Source of the DNA: CAVPCZ01 sp963702445
GTDB lineage: Bacteria > Bacteroidota > Ignavibacteria > UBA10030 > UBA6906
Direction of reading: 5' to 3'
DNA: 64,000 bases
NCBI GenBank assembly: GCA_963702445.1
Contig: CAVPCZ010000019.1
Location: 1 to 64,000, forward strand
Under the pieces are notes generated by a model, which had not been told where the DNA came from, did no database searches, and saw nothing but the letters and a program-made list of their open reading frames with translations. Numbering within the stretch: the first letter of the stretch is position 1; each line of letters opens with the position of its first letter. Made by a program: the position numbers and the translations under genes. Below, one piece after another: positions 30,677 through 39,015 of this stretch.

Positions 30677-32988
30677 CACGAAAGACCCCGGGAAACTATT
30701 CGTCCGAAGATATGGAACGCTATTTCAATGATCCCGCATTCCGCCGGCAGGGCAAACAGAACGGCCGGAAAGCGGGTCCGGTGAGACGGTGGTGGAAGTT
30801 CGCCGTCTTCGGGGGCATTCCCCTTCTGGCGTTGCTGATCGGATATACCCTCTATCTCTATTCCGGCCTCCCGTCGCTCGAGAAGATCGAGAATCCCCGC
30901 CCTGAGCTCGCCACGCGGGTGTTTTCTGCGGATGGGGTGGTGCTTGACCAGTTTTTCATAAAGAACCGTTCGCAGATGAGTCTGCGCGAGATCCCTCTCA
31001 CGCTGCAGCACGCCCTGATCGCCACCGAGGACAAGGATTTCTACAGTCACTGGGGTGTAGACGCCATCCGCTTCGTGAAAGCGATTGTCAAGAGCGTCAT
31101 TTCCCTTTTCCGAAAACCCGAGGGAGCAAGCACGATTACACAGCAGCTCTCACGCAATCTCTATCTGGGGCATGACGACCGGAGCATCTTTGACACCGTC
31201 ACCCGCAAACTCCGGGAATTCATCACGGCGATCCAGCTGGAACGGAATTTCACAAAAGATGAGATCCTGGAATTCTATTTCAATGTCGTCTATTTCGGCC
31301 GGGGATCGTACGGTGTCTCCTCCGCGGCACAGCAGTACTTCGGCAAAACCCCGGGTGAATTGACCCTGCCGGAGTCTGCCACGCTGGTCGCCCTGCTCAA
31401 GGGCCCGGCGGTCTATGATCCGGCAAACCACCCCGAGCGGGCACTCTCGCGGCGCAATGTCGTGCTTTCACAGATGGAGAAGTACGGGTATATCTCTCCC
31501 GAACAACGCCAGGCCGCCGCACGGGAACCCATTCAGACACGTGTGGCGGACGAGTTCGCCCGGACCGGCATCGCCCCGCACTTTGTGGAATATATCCGGC
31601 AACAACTCGCCGAAAAAGCCGAGAAATACAGCTTTGATCTGTACCGGGACGGTATTTCCGTGTACACCACACTCGACAGCCGGATGCAGATGCACGCCAA
31701 CAGGGCCGTCGAGGAGCATCTCACGCAGTATCAGCAGGCGTTCAATAAGGAATGGAACTGGTCGCGCGAGCGGGAAGCACTCAGTTTTGTGATCGACCAG
31801 GCGATCCGCACCTCCCCGGAATTCCGCAAAGCGCCCACAGCGCGCGAACGGGACAGCATCACCAGCGCCTTCCGCAATGACCGGGTCTGGCTCGACTCGA
31901 TGATGGCGGTGGCGCAGCAGATCGAAGTCGGCTTTGTCGTTCTGGAGCCGCGCACGGGCAACATCCTTTCGCTTGTGGGCGGGGCGAACTTCAAGAGCTT
32001 CAAATACGGCATCAATCACGTCACCCAGATCCGCCGGCAGGTGGGATCGGCCTTCAAGCCGTTTGTGTACACGGTGGCCATCGATAACGGGTACGCCCCT
32101 TCGTTCGAACTGCTGAACCAGCCGGTCACGCTCATGATGCCGGACGGGAAACGATGGACGCCCACCAATTCCGACAAGAGCTTCGGCGGGAAGAGCACAA
32201 TCCGCGAAGCGATCAAGATGTCCATCAACCTGATAGCGGTGCGCGCGGTGGAAACCATCGCACCCATCAGCCGGGTGATCGAGTACGCCAAACGTATGGG
32301 GATCTCTTCACCGCTGCCTCCCTATGCCTCCCTCGCTCTCGGGGCGGGAGATGTTTCGCCCCTGGAAATGGCCGCCGCATTCGGCGTGTTTGCCAACCGC
32401 GGCGTCTACGTGGAACCGGTCTCCATCCTGCGCATTGAGGACAAAGACGGCAATATCCTGGAGGATAACACCCCTTTGCAGCGGGAGGTCCTGAGTGAAG
32501 CCACGGCGTTCCTGATGACATCGATGCTGGAAGGTGTGGTGAACGGCGGAACGGGAAGCCACGTGCGGGACTTTTTCCAGCTGCCTGCCGCGGGAAAAAC
32601 AGGGACAACATCGGAGTTTGCCGACGCGTGGTTCGTCGGGTTCACCCCGCACCTGAGTGGCGCCGTGTGGGTGGGATTTGACAACAAGATCGTCCGGTTC
32701 AAAACATGGGATGGCCAGGGCGGTCGGGCCGCGGCGCCCATCTGGGGACGATTCATGAAGTACGTCTATGAGGATCCGAATATCGGGATGCCGCTGGAGT
32801 ACTTCGAGAAGCCGGAGACGGTGTTGCAGGAGACGATTTGCACGGATACCAAGAAACTTGCCACGCAGTACTGCCCGCATACCATGACGGAGTACTTCAC
32901 CGAAAAGACCCTGCCGGGGCGGTGCGACAAACACACCAGCTCCAAGTGGCAGGAAGGCGAGGAGGGACTGGGAACGATAAGTTTTTAG
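30673..32988 (+). CDS. Bifunctional class A penicillin-binding protein (PBP1A type)
   Basis: A 771-residue peptidoglycan synthase. A short cytoplasmic tail and one TM (~46-68) are followed by the GT51 transglycosylase with the catalytic ATEDKDFYSHWG and EGASTITQQLSRN. The transpeptidase has SAFK (active serine), SIN in KMSINLIAV and KTGTT. The C-terminus carries four cysteines (TICTDTKKLAT...YCPHT...GRCDKH), a common tail in FCB PBP1A. It polymerises and crosslinks glycan in the periplasm. It overlaps lpxH by 4 bases. Confidence 0.96.
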   Translation: MTRKTPGNYSSEDMERYFNDPAFRRQGKQNGRKAGPVRRWWKFAVFGGIPLLALLIGYTLYLYSGLPSLEKIENPRPELATRVFSADGVVLDQFFIKNRSQMSLREIPLTLQHALIATEDKDFYSHWGVDAIRFVKAIVKSVISLFRKPEGASTITQQLSRNLYLGHDDRSIFDTVTRKLREFITAIQLERNFTKDEILEFYFNVVYFGRGSYGVSSAAQQYFGKTPGELTLPESATLVALLKGPAVYDPANHPERALSRRNVVLSQMEKYGYISPEQRQAAAREPIQTRVADEFARTGIAPHFVEYIRQQLAEKAEKYSFDLYRDGISVYTTLDSRMQMHANRAVEEHLTQYQQAFNKEWNWSREREALSFVIDQAIRTSPEFRKAPTARERDSITSAFRNDRVWLDSMMAVAQQIEVGFVVLEPRTGNILSLVGGANFKSFKYGINHVTQIRRQVGSAFKPFVYTVAIDNGYAPSFELLNQPVTLMMPDGKRWTPTNSDKSFGGKSTIREAIKMSINLIAVRAVETIAPISRVIEYAKRMGISSPLPPYASLALGAGDVSPLEMAAAFGVFANRGVYVEPVSILRIEDKDGNILEDNTPLQREVLSEATAFLMTSMLEGVVNGGTGSHVRDFFQLPAAGKTGTTSEFADAWFVGFTPHLSGAVWVGFDNKIVRFKTWDGQGGRAAAPIWGRFMKYVYEDPNIGMPLEYFEKPETVLQETICTDTKKLATQYCPHTMTEYFTEKTLPGRCDKHTSSKWQEGEEGLGTISF

Positions 32989-33131
32989 TCGGCAGTGAGC
33001 TCCCACTCAAAGATATCGTCCTCGCGGCGGAGAACGGGCACCGCACTCTTTTTCTTCCCGGTTCTACCGGCGATGATCAACGGAATGGCTGCTACTGCAA
33101 GGAGTGCTGCAACAGTCCACATACTCTTCAT
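32985..33131 (-). CDS. Small single-pass membrane protein (48 residues)
   Basis: The ORF reads MKSMWTVAALLAVAAIPLII, one TM helix, then a basic stretch (GRTGKKK) and an acidic end (REDDIFEWELTAD). The ATG at 33131 has GGGGAAG five bases upstream, a strong ribosome site, which is the main support. It converges on the PBP gene with a 4-base overlap of stops. It resembles short envelope-located peptides; function unknown. Confidence 0.6.
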   Translation of the reverse strand: MKSMWTVAALLAVAAIPLIIAGRTGKKKSAVPVLRREDDIFEWELTAD

Positions 33132-33244
33132 GATCTTCCCCCGCTTGTCTGTGCGCTCTGTTATAACATAATCAATTGTGCGACCCGTCGATGTGACCGC
33201 ACGCACATTACACCACATCCGTTCTCTTCCGGAAGCACATCCTC

Positions 33245-34270
33245 ATGCGTCCTGACATCACACAGTTTATCGCCACACTGCGCCGTCAGAAGGCGGGATA
33301 TGTTCCGAACGCCGAGCTCGGAATACACCCGAAGATCAAGGAGCAATTCCTGGGGCGCCCCATCAGCACGCTGGCGGACGAGGTGGCGTTCTGGCAGCTG
33401 GCGGGGTATGATTATGTGAAGCTGCAGCCTGAGGTCGACTTCAACCCGGCCGGCATGGGGGCAGGCCTCCAGGCGGCATACAGTGAAGACGGAACCGTTC
33501 TCCGGAAGTGGGCCACCGCAACATCGGAAGTCATCAGGAACCGCGAAGACCTTGACCGGTACGTATTCCCGGAGATGGGTGACATCGGTTACTCCCGTTT
33601 CGACCGTATCGGCCCCCTTCTGCCGCCGGGACTGGGTGTCATAGGGCAGTACGGGGACATCTTCACGATGACCTGGGAGATGATGGGATTTGAGGGGTTT
33701 TCGATGTCCGTCTACGAAGAACCCGAACTTGTGGAGGCGCTGAACAGGCGCATCGGGGAGATAGTGGTGGAGATGTTCCGTCGCATGGCGGCTCATCCGG
33801 TGGTGGACGTGTTGTGGTACAGCGATGATATTGCGTACGCGAGCGGACTCATGGTTTCGCCGGCAGTGTTGCGGCGGTATTTCTTCCCCTGGTTGAAGCA
33901 GGTGGGAGATATCGCCCGGGAGGCGGGCAAGCCGCTCATCTATCATTCCGATGGGATACTGTACGACGTGATGGAGGAGATCATTGCCTGCGGGGTGGAT
34001 GCATTGCACCCGATTGAGCCGAAGGCGATGGTGTTGGAGGAAGTCAAGAACCGGTTCGGAGACCGGTTATGTTTGATCGGTCACGTGGATGTGGACATGC
34101 TGGCGCGTGGCACGGCCGCGGAGGTCCGGGAGCAGGTGCGCCGGAATATCGCTGTTGCCGCGCACAATGGCGGTTATTGCGCCGGTTCGGGCAACAGCAT
34201 TCCCGACTATGTGATATTCGAGAACTACATGGCGATGCTCGATGCTGTCCGGGAATTTGGAGGGGGCTGA
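33245..34270 (+). CDS. URO-D-family protein (uroporphyrinogen decarboxylase-like / corrinoid methyltransferase-like)
   Basis: A 341-residue TIM-barrel of the URO-D superfamily. Segments seen are WYSDDIAYASGLMVSP, FPWLKQVGDIAREAGKPLIYHSDG, DALHPIEPKAM and DVDMLARGT. The HSDG motif, in place of the heme-pathway residues, and the absence of the N-terminal RXPVWxMRQAGR motif argue against true HemE. Relatives include methylcobamide:CoM-type methyltransferases. Substrate unknown. It is alone, divergent from the small membrane gene. A second family member is at about 50-51 kb. Confidence 0.85.
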   Translation: MRPDITQFIATLRRQKAGYVPNAELGIHPKIKEQFLGRPISTLADEVAFWQLAGYDYVKLQPEVDFNPAGMGAGLQAAYSEDGTVLRKWATATSEVIRNREDLDRYVFPEMGDIGYSRFDRIGPLLPPGLGVIGQYGDIFTMTWEMMGFEGFSMSVYEEPELVEALNRRIGEIVVEMFRRMAAHPVVDVLWYSDDIAYASGLMVSPAVLRRYFFPWLKQVGDIAREAGKPLIYHSDGILYDVMEEIIACGVDALHPIEPKAMVLEEVKNRFGDRLCLIGHVDVDMLARGTAAEVREQVRRNIAVAAHNGGYCAGSGNSIPDYVIFENYMAMLDAVREFGGG

Positions 34271-34435
34271 CTAGGCACTCCACGAATCCACACTGTGGGG
34301 ATAATTCAGCACGGCAACTTTGAGATCGGAAAAGTAGGTGTATTTGCGGGCTCTGATGATATTCCAGACGTGATCCGGATCCATATCGAGCATACGTGCA
34401 AGAGCAACGGCCTCGTCGTAGGTAGCGAATTTCAA
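34271..34435 (-). CDS. Possible 54-residue protein
   Basis: A TTG start at 34435 is preceded by CAGGAG with a 5-base gap. The product runs LKFATYDEAVALARMLDMDP and ends NYPHSVDSWSA, a balanced soluble composition. It starts at the stop of the converging URO-D gene. Sequence upstream of the TTG in the same frame has Arg/Ser/Pro-rich, non-protein-like composition. No family recognised. Bases 34436-34600 hold nothing I can support. Confidence 0.45.
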   Translation of the reverse strand: MKFATYDEAVALARMLDMDPDHVWNIIRARKYTYFSDLKVAVLNYPHSVDSWSA

Positions 34436-34604
34436 TGGTGCTCCTGAGAGAGAGTTGGTGTACGTACCTGGCGCTGCGAAGAAGAGTGTGTACAATCTAC
34501 GCAAAGAGGGAGGGGAGATTGGTGCGCGGGGGCACAGGCGTACTGCAGGGAGAGGGGTGACGGCGGGGGTCAGAGCGGCGGATGTGGCGGCGGACCTTCT
34601 CCCC

Positions 34605-34633
34605 TTGAATCTTCGAGTACTTTTCGCTACATT
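34605..34633 (+). promoter_or_regulatory. Promoter of tRNA-Leu
   Basis: TTGAAT (34605-34610), a 17-base spacer and TACATT (34628-34633) lie 60 bases upstream of the tRNA-Leu gene. The spacing matches the other promoters here. Confidence 0.65.
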
Positions 34634-34693
34634 GGTAGGACCTTTGCGGGTGTTCTCCCGCATACACCGGCTGCAAAGGCAGCAGTTCTTCAA

Positions 34694-34777
34694 GCCCGGA
34701 TGGCGAAATTGGCAGACGCGCTAGCTTCAGGAGCTAGTGGCCGCGAGGTCGTGCAGGTTCAAGTCCTGTTCCGGGCA
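34694..34777 (+). tRNA. tRNA-Leu (anticodon CAG)
   Basis: A class II tRNA of 84 nt. The acceptor stem is GCCCGGA/TCCGGGC, the anticodon stem-loop is CTAGC-TTCAGGA-GCTAG with anticodon CAG, there is a long variable arm, and the T arm is CAGGTTCAAGTCCTG. The discriminator is A; CCA is not encoded. The last 15 bases plus one flanking base recur at 37431-37446. Confidence 0.97.
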
Positions 34778-34781
34778 CTCG

Positions 34782-34819
34782 ATCGGCCCTTTTCGAAAGA
34801 ATTGGGCCGATTTCTTTTT
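34782..34819 (+). terminator. Intrinsic terminator of tRNA-Leu
   Basis: An 8-bp stem ATCGGCCC (34782-34789) / GGGCCGAT (34804-34811) with a 14-base loop is followed by TTCTTTTT, directly downstream of the tRNA. Confidence 0.85.
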
Positions 34820-34879
34820 GTACCCCGGCATGTACCTGCTCAGAATCCCGCCGATGCCTCTATCGATGCTGGTGAGATA

Positions 34880-34914
34880 AAAGAGCCCGGCGATGAGTGC
34901 CAGGCTCTTTCTTT
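34880..34914. terminator. Bidirectional hairpin terminator
   Basis: The stem AAAGAGCC (34880-34887) / GGCTCTTT (34903-34910) is inner-extended by mismatched GC pairs. It has T-runs on both strands and lies 20-50 bases past the stop of the minus-strand gene ending at 34933. Confidence 0.65.
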
Positions 34915-34932
34915 ACCCTCTGGAGGTTGGAT

Positions 34933-36966
34933 TTAGCGGACGAGTACGAGCTTGCGTGTTTCCACGAAGCTGCCAGCGGTCAGCCTGTACAGATACACCC
35001 CACTCGCAAGATTCGCACCGTCGAACTCGACCTCGTGAACTCCCGCCTCCCGCTTCTCGTTCACCAGTACCGATACCTCGCGTCCCTGAATGTCAAACAC
35101 GCGCAGGGTCACGTGCGACGTGCGAGGTAGATCGAACTCGATGGTCGTGCTCGGGTTGAACGGGTTGGGGTAGTTCTGGTGCAGGTCAAACGCAACAGGA
35201 ATCTGGCTCGATGGCGATTCGGCTGATGTAACCATCTCGGAGAGAGGTCGTCTCCATACCGTTCCGTCGTCGGCTCCTGCGAACAAGTCCGTGCCGCCCA
35301 CAGCTAGAGCGCCAATAAAGGGGCTCGTCAGACTAGTACCGACCGAAATCCAGGTAGTGCCGTTGTTAGTTGAAAGAAAGACTCCGCCAGCAGTTCCTGC
35401 AAAGAGATTCGTACCTGCAACGACAAGCGAAGAGACAGAACCACCCAAGCTGGTCCTAACGACAATCCAACCGGTATCGCTATTTGTCATCCGATAGACC
35501 CCCTCGGCGGACCCGGCAAACAGGTTTGGCCCAATGCTGGCAAGGGCAGAAAGGGAAGTGCCCCTCAATCCAATTGACTCCCAACTTGTGCCAGAATTGC
35601 TGGACAAGAAGACGCCACCGCCGAAACGAGTTGCTGCAAAGAGATACGTTCCCGAGACGGCAAGAGCCCCAACATAAGTCGAGGTCAGACCCGTGCTTGC
35701 CTTAGCCCAGCTTGTGCCGTAGTTCGTCGAACGAAAGACAGCGTCATAAGTTCCCGCGAACAGATTGGTGTCGGAACGAACAAGGGCTGAGACCGGACCT
35801 CCAGTCAGTCCGGCATCCAACGCTTTCCAGCTTTCACCGCCGTCGGTCGAAAGAGAGAGACCGGCATCACCTCCCGCTAAAAGATTCGTACCGTCAAGGA
35901 CAAGGACATTGACGCCGGCATTCGCTAGGTCAGTTGCCGCCCAACTCAGACCGCCGTTGGTCGAAAGGAAGAGGCCACCGGGTCGGAATTCAGAACCCGT
36001 CTGGGGTGCATCGGTACCAATAAAGACTCTCGCCCCGTTCACTGCAAGGGCACGGACCGACAAGTGGATCAGGCCGGTAACAGCCCAAACCGCGCCACGA
36101 TCTGTCGATAGGAGGGCTCCACTCCCAGTACCTGCCAACAGGTTATGCCCGATCGCCCCAAGGGCCGAGACACCGCCGGTCATCAAGCTGGTCGGACTCC
36201 AGCTTGCGCCTCCATCGGTCGAACGGCATAGACCGCTGTTATAGGTCCCTGCGAATAGAGTTGTGTCCGAGACGCAAAGTGAAACCACCTGACTGCTCAA
36301 AGTGCTCGTCCAGCTTCCACCGCTGTCAGTCGACACGGACAGCCCGTCGGACGTCCCTGCAAGAAGGTTTCTGCCCGCCGCAGCCAGGGTATTGATCGTA
36401 CAGTTCTTTAGACCGACTGCAGCCCAGCTCGTGCCGCAATTCGTCGACCGGAAGACAGCACTCGGAGTCCCGGCAAAAACATCCGCCCCCAACACTGCCA
36501 GCGCTTTGACATAATTCCCCGCTAGCCCGGAATCGACGGCAGTCCAATTCGTACCATCATTGGTCGACAGGTAGACACCGCCGTCCCCTCCAGCGAACAA
36601 ACTTCGACCGTCAAACGCAAAGCAATGAATGGAGCAGCCAGGCGGGATGCCACCATTTGATACAGCCCAACTCCTGCCGCCATTCATCGAGCGAAAAACG
36701 CCGGACCATGTCCCAGCAAACAAGCTTGTCCCAGAAACAGCCATCGCAGTGACATACTTGTCTGTCAATCCGTCGCTCGACGAAGCCCAGCTTCTGCCTC
36801 CGTCGGTCGAAAGGTATACCCCGTCACGAGTCCCAGCAAACAGGTCTGTACCACTTTCCAGAAAACTCTCGACGACACCAGCTCCTTTCACCACGGACCA
36901 CTGAGCCGGTGCAGAAGAAAAGAGCAGGACAACGACCAGTGAGAGGCAGCCAGCAGGAGGATTCAT
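34933..36966 (-). CDS. Type IX-secreted BNR/beta-propeller repeat protein
   Basis: A 677-residue protein. A signal peptide (1-22, ending APAQ) is followed by about 13 repeats of ~42 residues with the core LFAGTxxGVFRSTNxGTSW, a BNR/sortilin-like propeller blade motif. The C-terminus carries QNYPNPFNPSTTIEFDLP, then VFDIQGREVSVLVN and GVYLYRLTAGSFVETRKL, a complete type A sorting domain for type IX secretion. The product should be exported and attached at the cell surface or released. The ligand is unknown. The gene lies inside a direct repeat pair formed by the tRNA-Leu 3' end, so it may be cargo of an integrated element. A promoter with a conserved leader lies at 37070-37146. Confidence 0.9.
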   Translation of the reverse strand: MNPPAGCLSLVVVLLFSSAPAQWSVVKGAGVVESFLESGTDLFAGTRDGVYLSTDGGRSWASSSDGLTDKYVTAMAVSGTSLFAGTWSGVFRSMNGGRSWAVSNGGIPPGCSIHCFAFDGRSLFAGGDGGVYLSTNDGTNWTAVDSGLAGNYVKALAVLGADVFAGTPSAVFRSTNCGTSWAAVGLKNCTINTLAAAGRNLLAGTSDGLSVSTDSGGSWTSTLSSQVVSLCVSDTTLFAGTYNSGLCRSTDGGASWSPTSLMTGGVSALGAIGHNLLAGTGSGALLSTDRGAVWAVTGLIHLSVRALAVNGARVFIGTDAPQTGSEFRPGGLFLSTNGGLSWAATDLANAGVNVLVLDGTNLLAGGDAGLSLSTDGGESWKALDAGLTGGPVSALVRSDTNLFAGTYDAVFRSTNYGTSWAKASTGLTSTYVGALAVSGTYLFAATRFGGGVFLSSNSGTSWESIGLRGTSLSALASIGPNLFAGSAEGVYRMTNSDTGWIVVRTSLGGSVSSLVVAGTNLFAGTAGGVFLSTNNGTTWISVGTSLTSPFIGALAVGGTDLFAGADDGTVWRRPLSEMVTSAESPSSQIPVAFDLHQNYPNPFNPSTTIEFDLPRTSHVTLRVFDIQGREVSVLVNEKREAGVHEVEFDGANLASGVYLYRLTAGSFVETRKLVLVR

Positions 36967-37069
36967 CGCGGCCCCTTTGCCAGAGATCCAACGTATCTTG
37001 GGGTGCCAGCCAGCGGGTCGTCGAGGAGGGCTCTACAGCGATAGTACCAGATCAGGGCCCAGACCGGGG

Positions 37070-37146
37070 GCGGCCTTCAGGCTGGGGAAGCCATCAGGCA
37101 CCGATGTCTGTGCCGGAAATATACGCCGACAAAGGTATACACGCAA
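37070..37146 (-). promoter_or_regulatory. Promoter plus conserved leader, copy A
   Basis: On the minus strand TTGCGT (37141-37146), a 17-base spacer and TATATT (37118-37123) are followed by TCCGGCACAGACATCGGTGCC, with a possible hairpin GGCAC/GTGCC at the RNA 5' end. A 48-base stretch from GGCGTATATT onward matches copy B near 55.1 kb at 42 positions. The leader to the ATG at 36966 is about 145 bases. Confidence 0.6.
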
Positions 37147-37295
37147 GGTCTTTCAGGAAGGAGGAACCGCGTCACCAACCCCGGGGCGGTGAAGCCCTCA
37201 GTTACTGGTTCACTTCACGCGTCGGACGGACGCTTATCTTCACGTCTGGCAGGGAATCCGAAAACCGAACGGTACTAAACGTTGGCCAGGATATC

Positions 37296-37336
37296 AGTAA
37301 CGTCACCCGAAAGTAACGTTACTTTGTTCGTTACTT
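37296..37336. repeat. Cluster of GTAACG/CGTTAC half-sites with a 16-bp palindrome
   Basis: AAAGTAACGTTACTTT at 37310-37325 is a perfect palindrome. It is flanked by AGTAACGT (37296-37303) and by CGTTACTT (37329-37336). It could be an operator upstream of the gene at 34933-36966, but it lies 150 bases beyond that promoter. Apart from this cluster I see nothing coding between 37147 and 37430. Confidence 0.4.
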
Positions 37337-37430
37337 TTCCGACGTGGCTTCGGGGGGTCCAAGGGCATCTCCTTGACAATCCACCAGGAGTCCACGGCCT
37401 CATCCTCAATTGACTTCGCAGAGTCAACAT

Positions 37431-37446
37431 GTCCTGTTCCGGGCAC
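37431..37446 (+). repeat. Probable attachment-site duplicate of the tRNA-Leu 3' end
   Basis: The 16 bases GTCCTGTTCCGGGCAC are identical to 34763-34778, the 3' end of tRNA-Leu plus one base. Flanks differ on both sides. A tRNA-3'-end duplicate is the usual scar of a tyrosine-recombinase element; the enclosed 2.7 kb contains only the type IX-secreted gene. No integrase lies inside. A chance 16-base match to a tRNA end is unlikely. Confidence 0.6.
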
Positions 37447-37779
37447 ACGAATTACTCATAACATACCCATCGTTATTGCTGCCTTTCTCTGCTTCTTCCA
37501 GTGTCGAGTTGACAGCTGGTACCCGCCTGACATGAAACCGAGATACTCTCGCATCCCTGTCTATCACGATTCTTGAGATGCACTTCTGGACAGGCATCTT
37601 TCGTTCCTCGATCGGTGCCTCGGCAAAGTTCCGTTCGAAATCTAGAGAGATTCTGGAGATCTCAAATCCCCGACTCGAGTAGACGACGTGTTGCCAGCGA
37701 TGAGCGAACCGCTATGCGATGACGTCACTTGGTCGGGAGGAGCGCCACAGATAATAACCGACGCCCGCTACCAATACGT

Positions 37780-37938
37780 TCACCACGATTCACACCACTC
37801 TCTTGCATCGCCCGCTACGATGTTTCCAAGAAAACGAAGTTCGACGTTTCCAACGAAGAAACTCGCAACGCCACCAATTGCCAACGTAACTCCTATTGCA
37901 GGAAGGACTTGCCCAACAATCCGAAGCGTCTTCTTCAG
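37780..37938 (-). other. Small membrane-protein ORF in last cassette, possibly a fragment
   Basis: After the R' box GTTAGGC of the attC-like site at 37960, the minus strand has AAGGA and an open frame with a TM-like stretch VLPAIGVTLAIGGVASFFVG, closing at TGA 37780. There is no ATG; the first usable codon is CTG at 37938, so it may be a remnant. The rest of 37447-37779 holds nothing I can support. Confidence 0.3.
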
Positions 37939-37959
37939 AGCTGTTTGTTCCTTCGAGCC

Positions 37960-38104
37960 GCCTAACGGACCGCGGCTAAGCTGCGCCGCGAAACGAATAC
38001 TGAATTGCAGACAACCAACACCTATGACAGACTTCGGTGATGACCCCGGTGCCCCTGACGCGGCGTCAGGGACAGGCGCTGGTGAGGTGCCCGCCAGCGT
38101 TGAC
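37960..38104 (-). repeat. attC-like site 4 (about 145 bp)
   Basis: On the minus strand it ends in GTTAGGC (37966-37960), the R' core GTTRRRY, and begins with AGTCAAC (38104-38098), an R''-like RYYYAAC with one mismatch. Internally it has the palindrome CCTGACGCCGCGTCAGG and GCGGCGCAG, and aligns along its length with attC-like site 1 at 40584-40730. It closes the toxin-antitoxin cassette. Confidence 0.6.
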
Positions 38105-38141
38105 TCTATCAGAATAATATCATTATATTGATAGCGTCAAC
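38099..38141 (+). promoter_or_regulatory. Autoregulatory promoter/operator of the toxin-antitoxin pair
   Basis: TTGACT (38100-38105), 18 bases, TATATT (38124-38129) forms a promoter. It is embedded in an inverted repeat GTTGACTCTATCA (38099-38111) / TGATAGCGTCAAC (38129-38141) with one mismatch. This is the layout of a type II antitoxin operator. AAGGAG follows at 38142-38147. Confidence 0.7.
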
Positions 38142-38152
38142 AAGGAGCGACT

Positions 38153-38425
38153 ATGCCGGTCATTAAACCGATCTCCGATCTCCGCAACAAGGCCAATGAG
38201 ATTTCTCAATTGGCTCACACTGCGGACGAACCCATCTTCATCACCAGGAATGGTGAGGGGGACATGGTCGTTATGTCGCTGGCCCACTACGCCAAGTTAC
38301 AGAAGAAGCTTGAATTGCTCAACAAGCTCTCTGCCGCCCAAGCTCAGCGTTCCGCCGGCGATCCCGGCAAGCCTCTCGCCCACGTTGTGCGCGACATCCG
38401 TAAGAAGCTCCGTGCCTCCGCGTAA
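38153..38425 (+). CDS. Phd/YefM-family antitoxin
   Basis: A 90-residue antitoxin. The N-terminal Phd/YefM DNA-binding fold is KPISDLRNKANEISQLAHTADEPIFITRNGEGDMVVMSLAHYAKL, read in pieces. The C-terminal helix, rich in Lys/Ala/Arg, would wrap the toxin. It should neutralise the downstream RelE-type toxin and repress its own promoter. It has AAGGAG at 38142-38147. It overlaps the toxin by 14 bases and sits as a reversed cassette in the integron-like array. Confidence 0.92.
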   Translation: MPVIKPISDLRNKANEISQLAHTADEPIFITRNGEGDMVVMSLAHYAKLQKKLELLNKLSAAQAQRSAGDPGKPLAHVVRDIRKKLRASA

Positions 38426-38720
38426 ACGGTCGGTCCGACTCCTCGGCTTGGCCGAGCAGGATCTGGCCGACATCTATGAATACGTGGCCGTCGATAACCC
38501 ACCGGCAGCCGAACGTTTGTTGGCCCGTATCGAGAAAGATCTCAGCGCCCTTTCCACTCGGCCCCTGCTCGGCAGAATTCCCCGCGACCCCGACATTTCC
38601 AAGTTGGGCTACCGGTACCTCATTGTGGGCAACTACCTCGCCTTCTACCGTCTCGAACCCACAATCGTCCTTGTCCACAGGATATTCCACGGGGCCAGAG
38701 ACTACTCGGAGATTCTGTAG
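38412..38720 (+). CDS. RelE/ParE-family toxin
   Basis: 102 residues from a GTG at 38412 inside the end of the antitoxin gene. Visible is the ParE/RelE fold: VRLLGLAEQDLADIYEYVAVDNPPAAERLLARI, then RPLLGRIPRD, YRYLIVGNYLAFYRLE and VHRIFHGARDYSEIL (read in pieces). The C-terminal HGARDY motif is typical of ParE-like plasmid or chromosome stabilisation toxins. It would act on gyrase (ParE) or on ribosome-bound mRNA (RelE); the sequence does not decide which. It likely stabilises the cassette array. Confidence 0.92.
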   Translation: MPPRKRSVRLLGLAEQDLADIYEYVAVDNPPAAERLLARIEKDLSALSTRPLLGRIPRDPDISKLGYRYLIVGNYLAFYRLEPTIVLVHRIFHGARDYSEIL

Positions 38721-38749
38721 TTTCCCCCTCTCCCGTTGGCTTGGCGGGC

Positions 38750-38840
38750 ACCTAAGCAGGCATGCGGCTCACCTGCGCCGGAAGCCGGAGCGAGGAACGA
38801 GCGTATGCTGTAAGCGGTCGGGTGCAGCGCCTTGTTGGGC
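38750..38840 (-). repeat. attC-like site 3 (about 90 bp)
   Basis: On the minus strand it starts GCCCAAC (38840-38834, a perfect RYYYAAC) followed by AAGGCGCTGCAC, a start common among attC sites. It contains GGCGCAGGTGAGCC, shared with sites 1 and 4, and ends CTTAGGT (38756-38750), one base off GTTRRRY. It follows the methyltransferase gene by 176 bases. Confidence 0.6.
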
Positions 38841-39015
38841 TGCCTGTTGAACTGTTTCAGCCTGTTTTTGCGTGATGACTGAGATAGAGCAGGCAAAAAC
38901 CTGAAGAGATGTCAAACTCATCTGCTCTCGCCTGTTTTGCACCGTCAGCTGATTCCCTTCACCCCGGCTTCTATGAGCGATGTCTTCCCCGCAAGTACGC
39001 CCCAGCTGCCTCACA

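Noticed and set aside
33245..34270. HemE, uroporphyrinogen decarboxylase of heme synthesis
   Set aside because: The conserved N-terminal arginine-rich active-site motif of HemE is absent, no other heme genes are near, and a second similar paralogue occurs in a sugar-type operon.
37431..37446. A second, partial tRNA-Leu gene
   Set aside because: Only the last 15 tRNA bases are present; no acceptor 5' half, D arm or anticodon precedes them. It is better read as an attachment-site duplicate.
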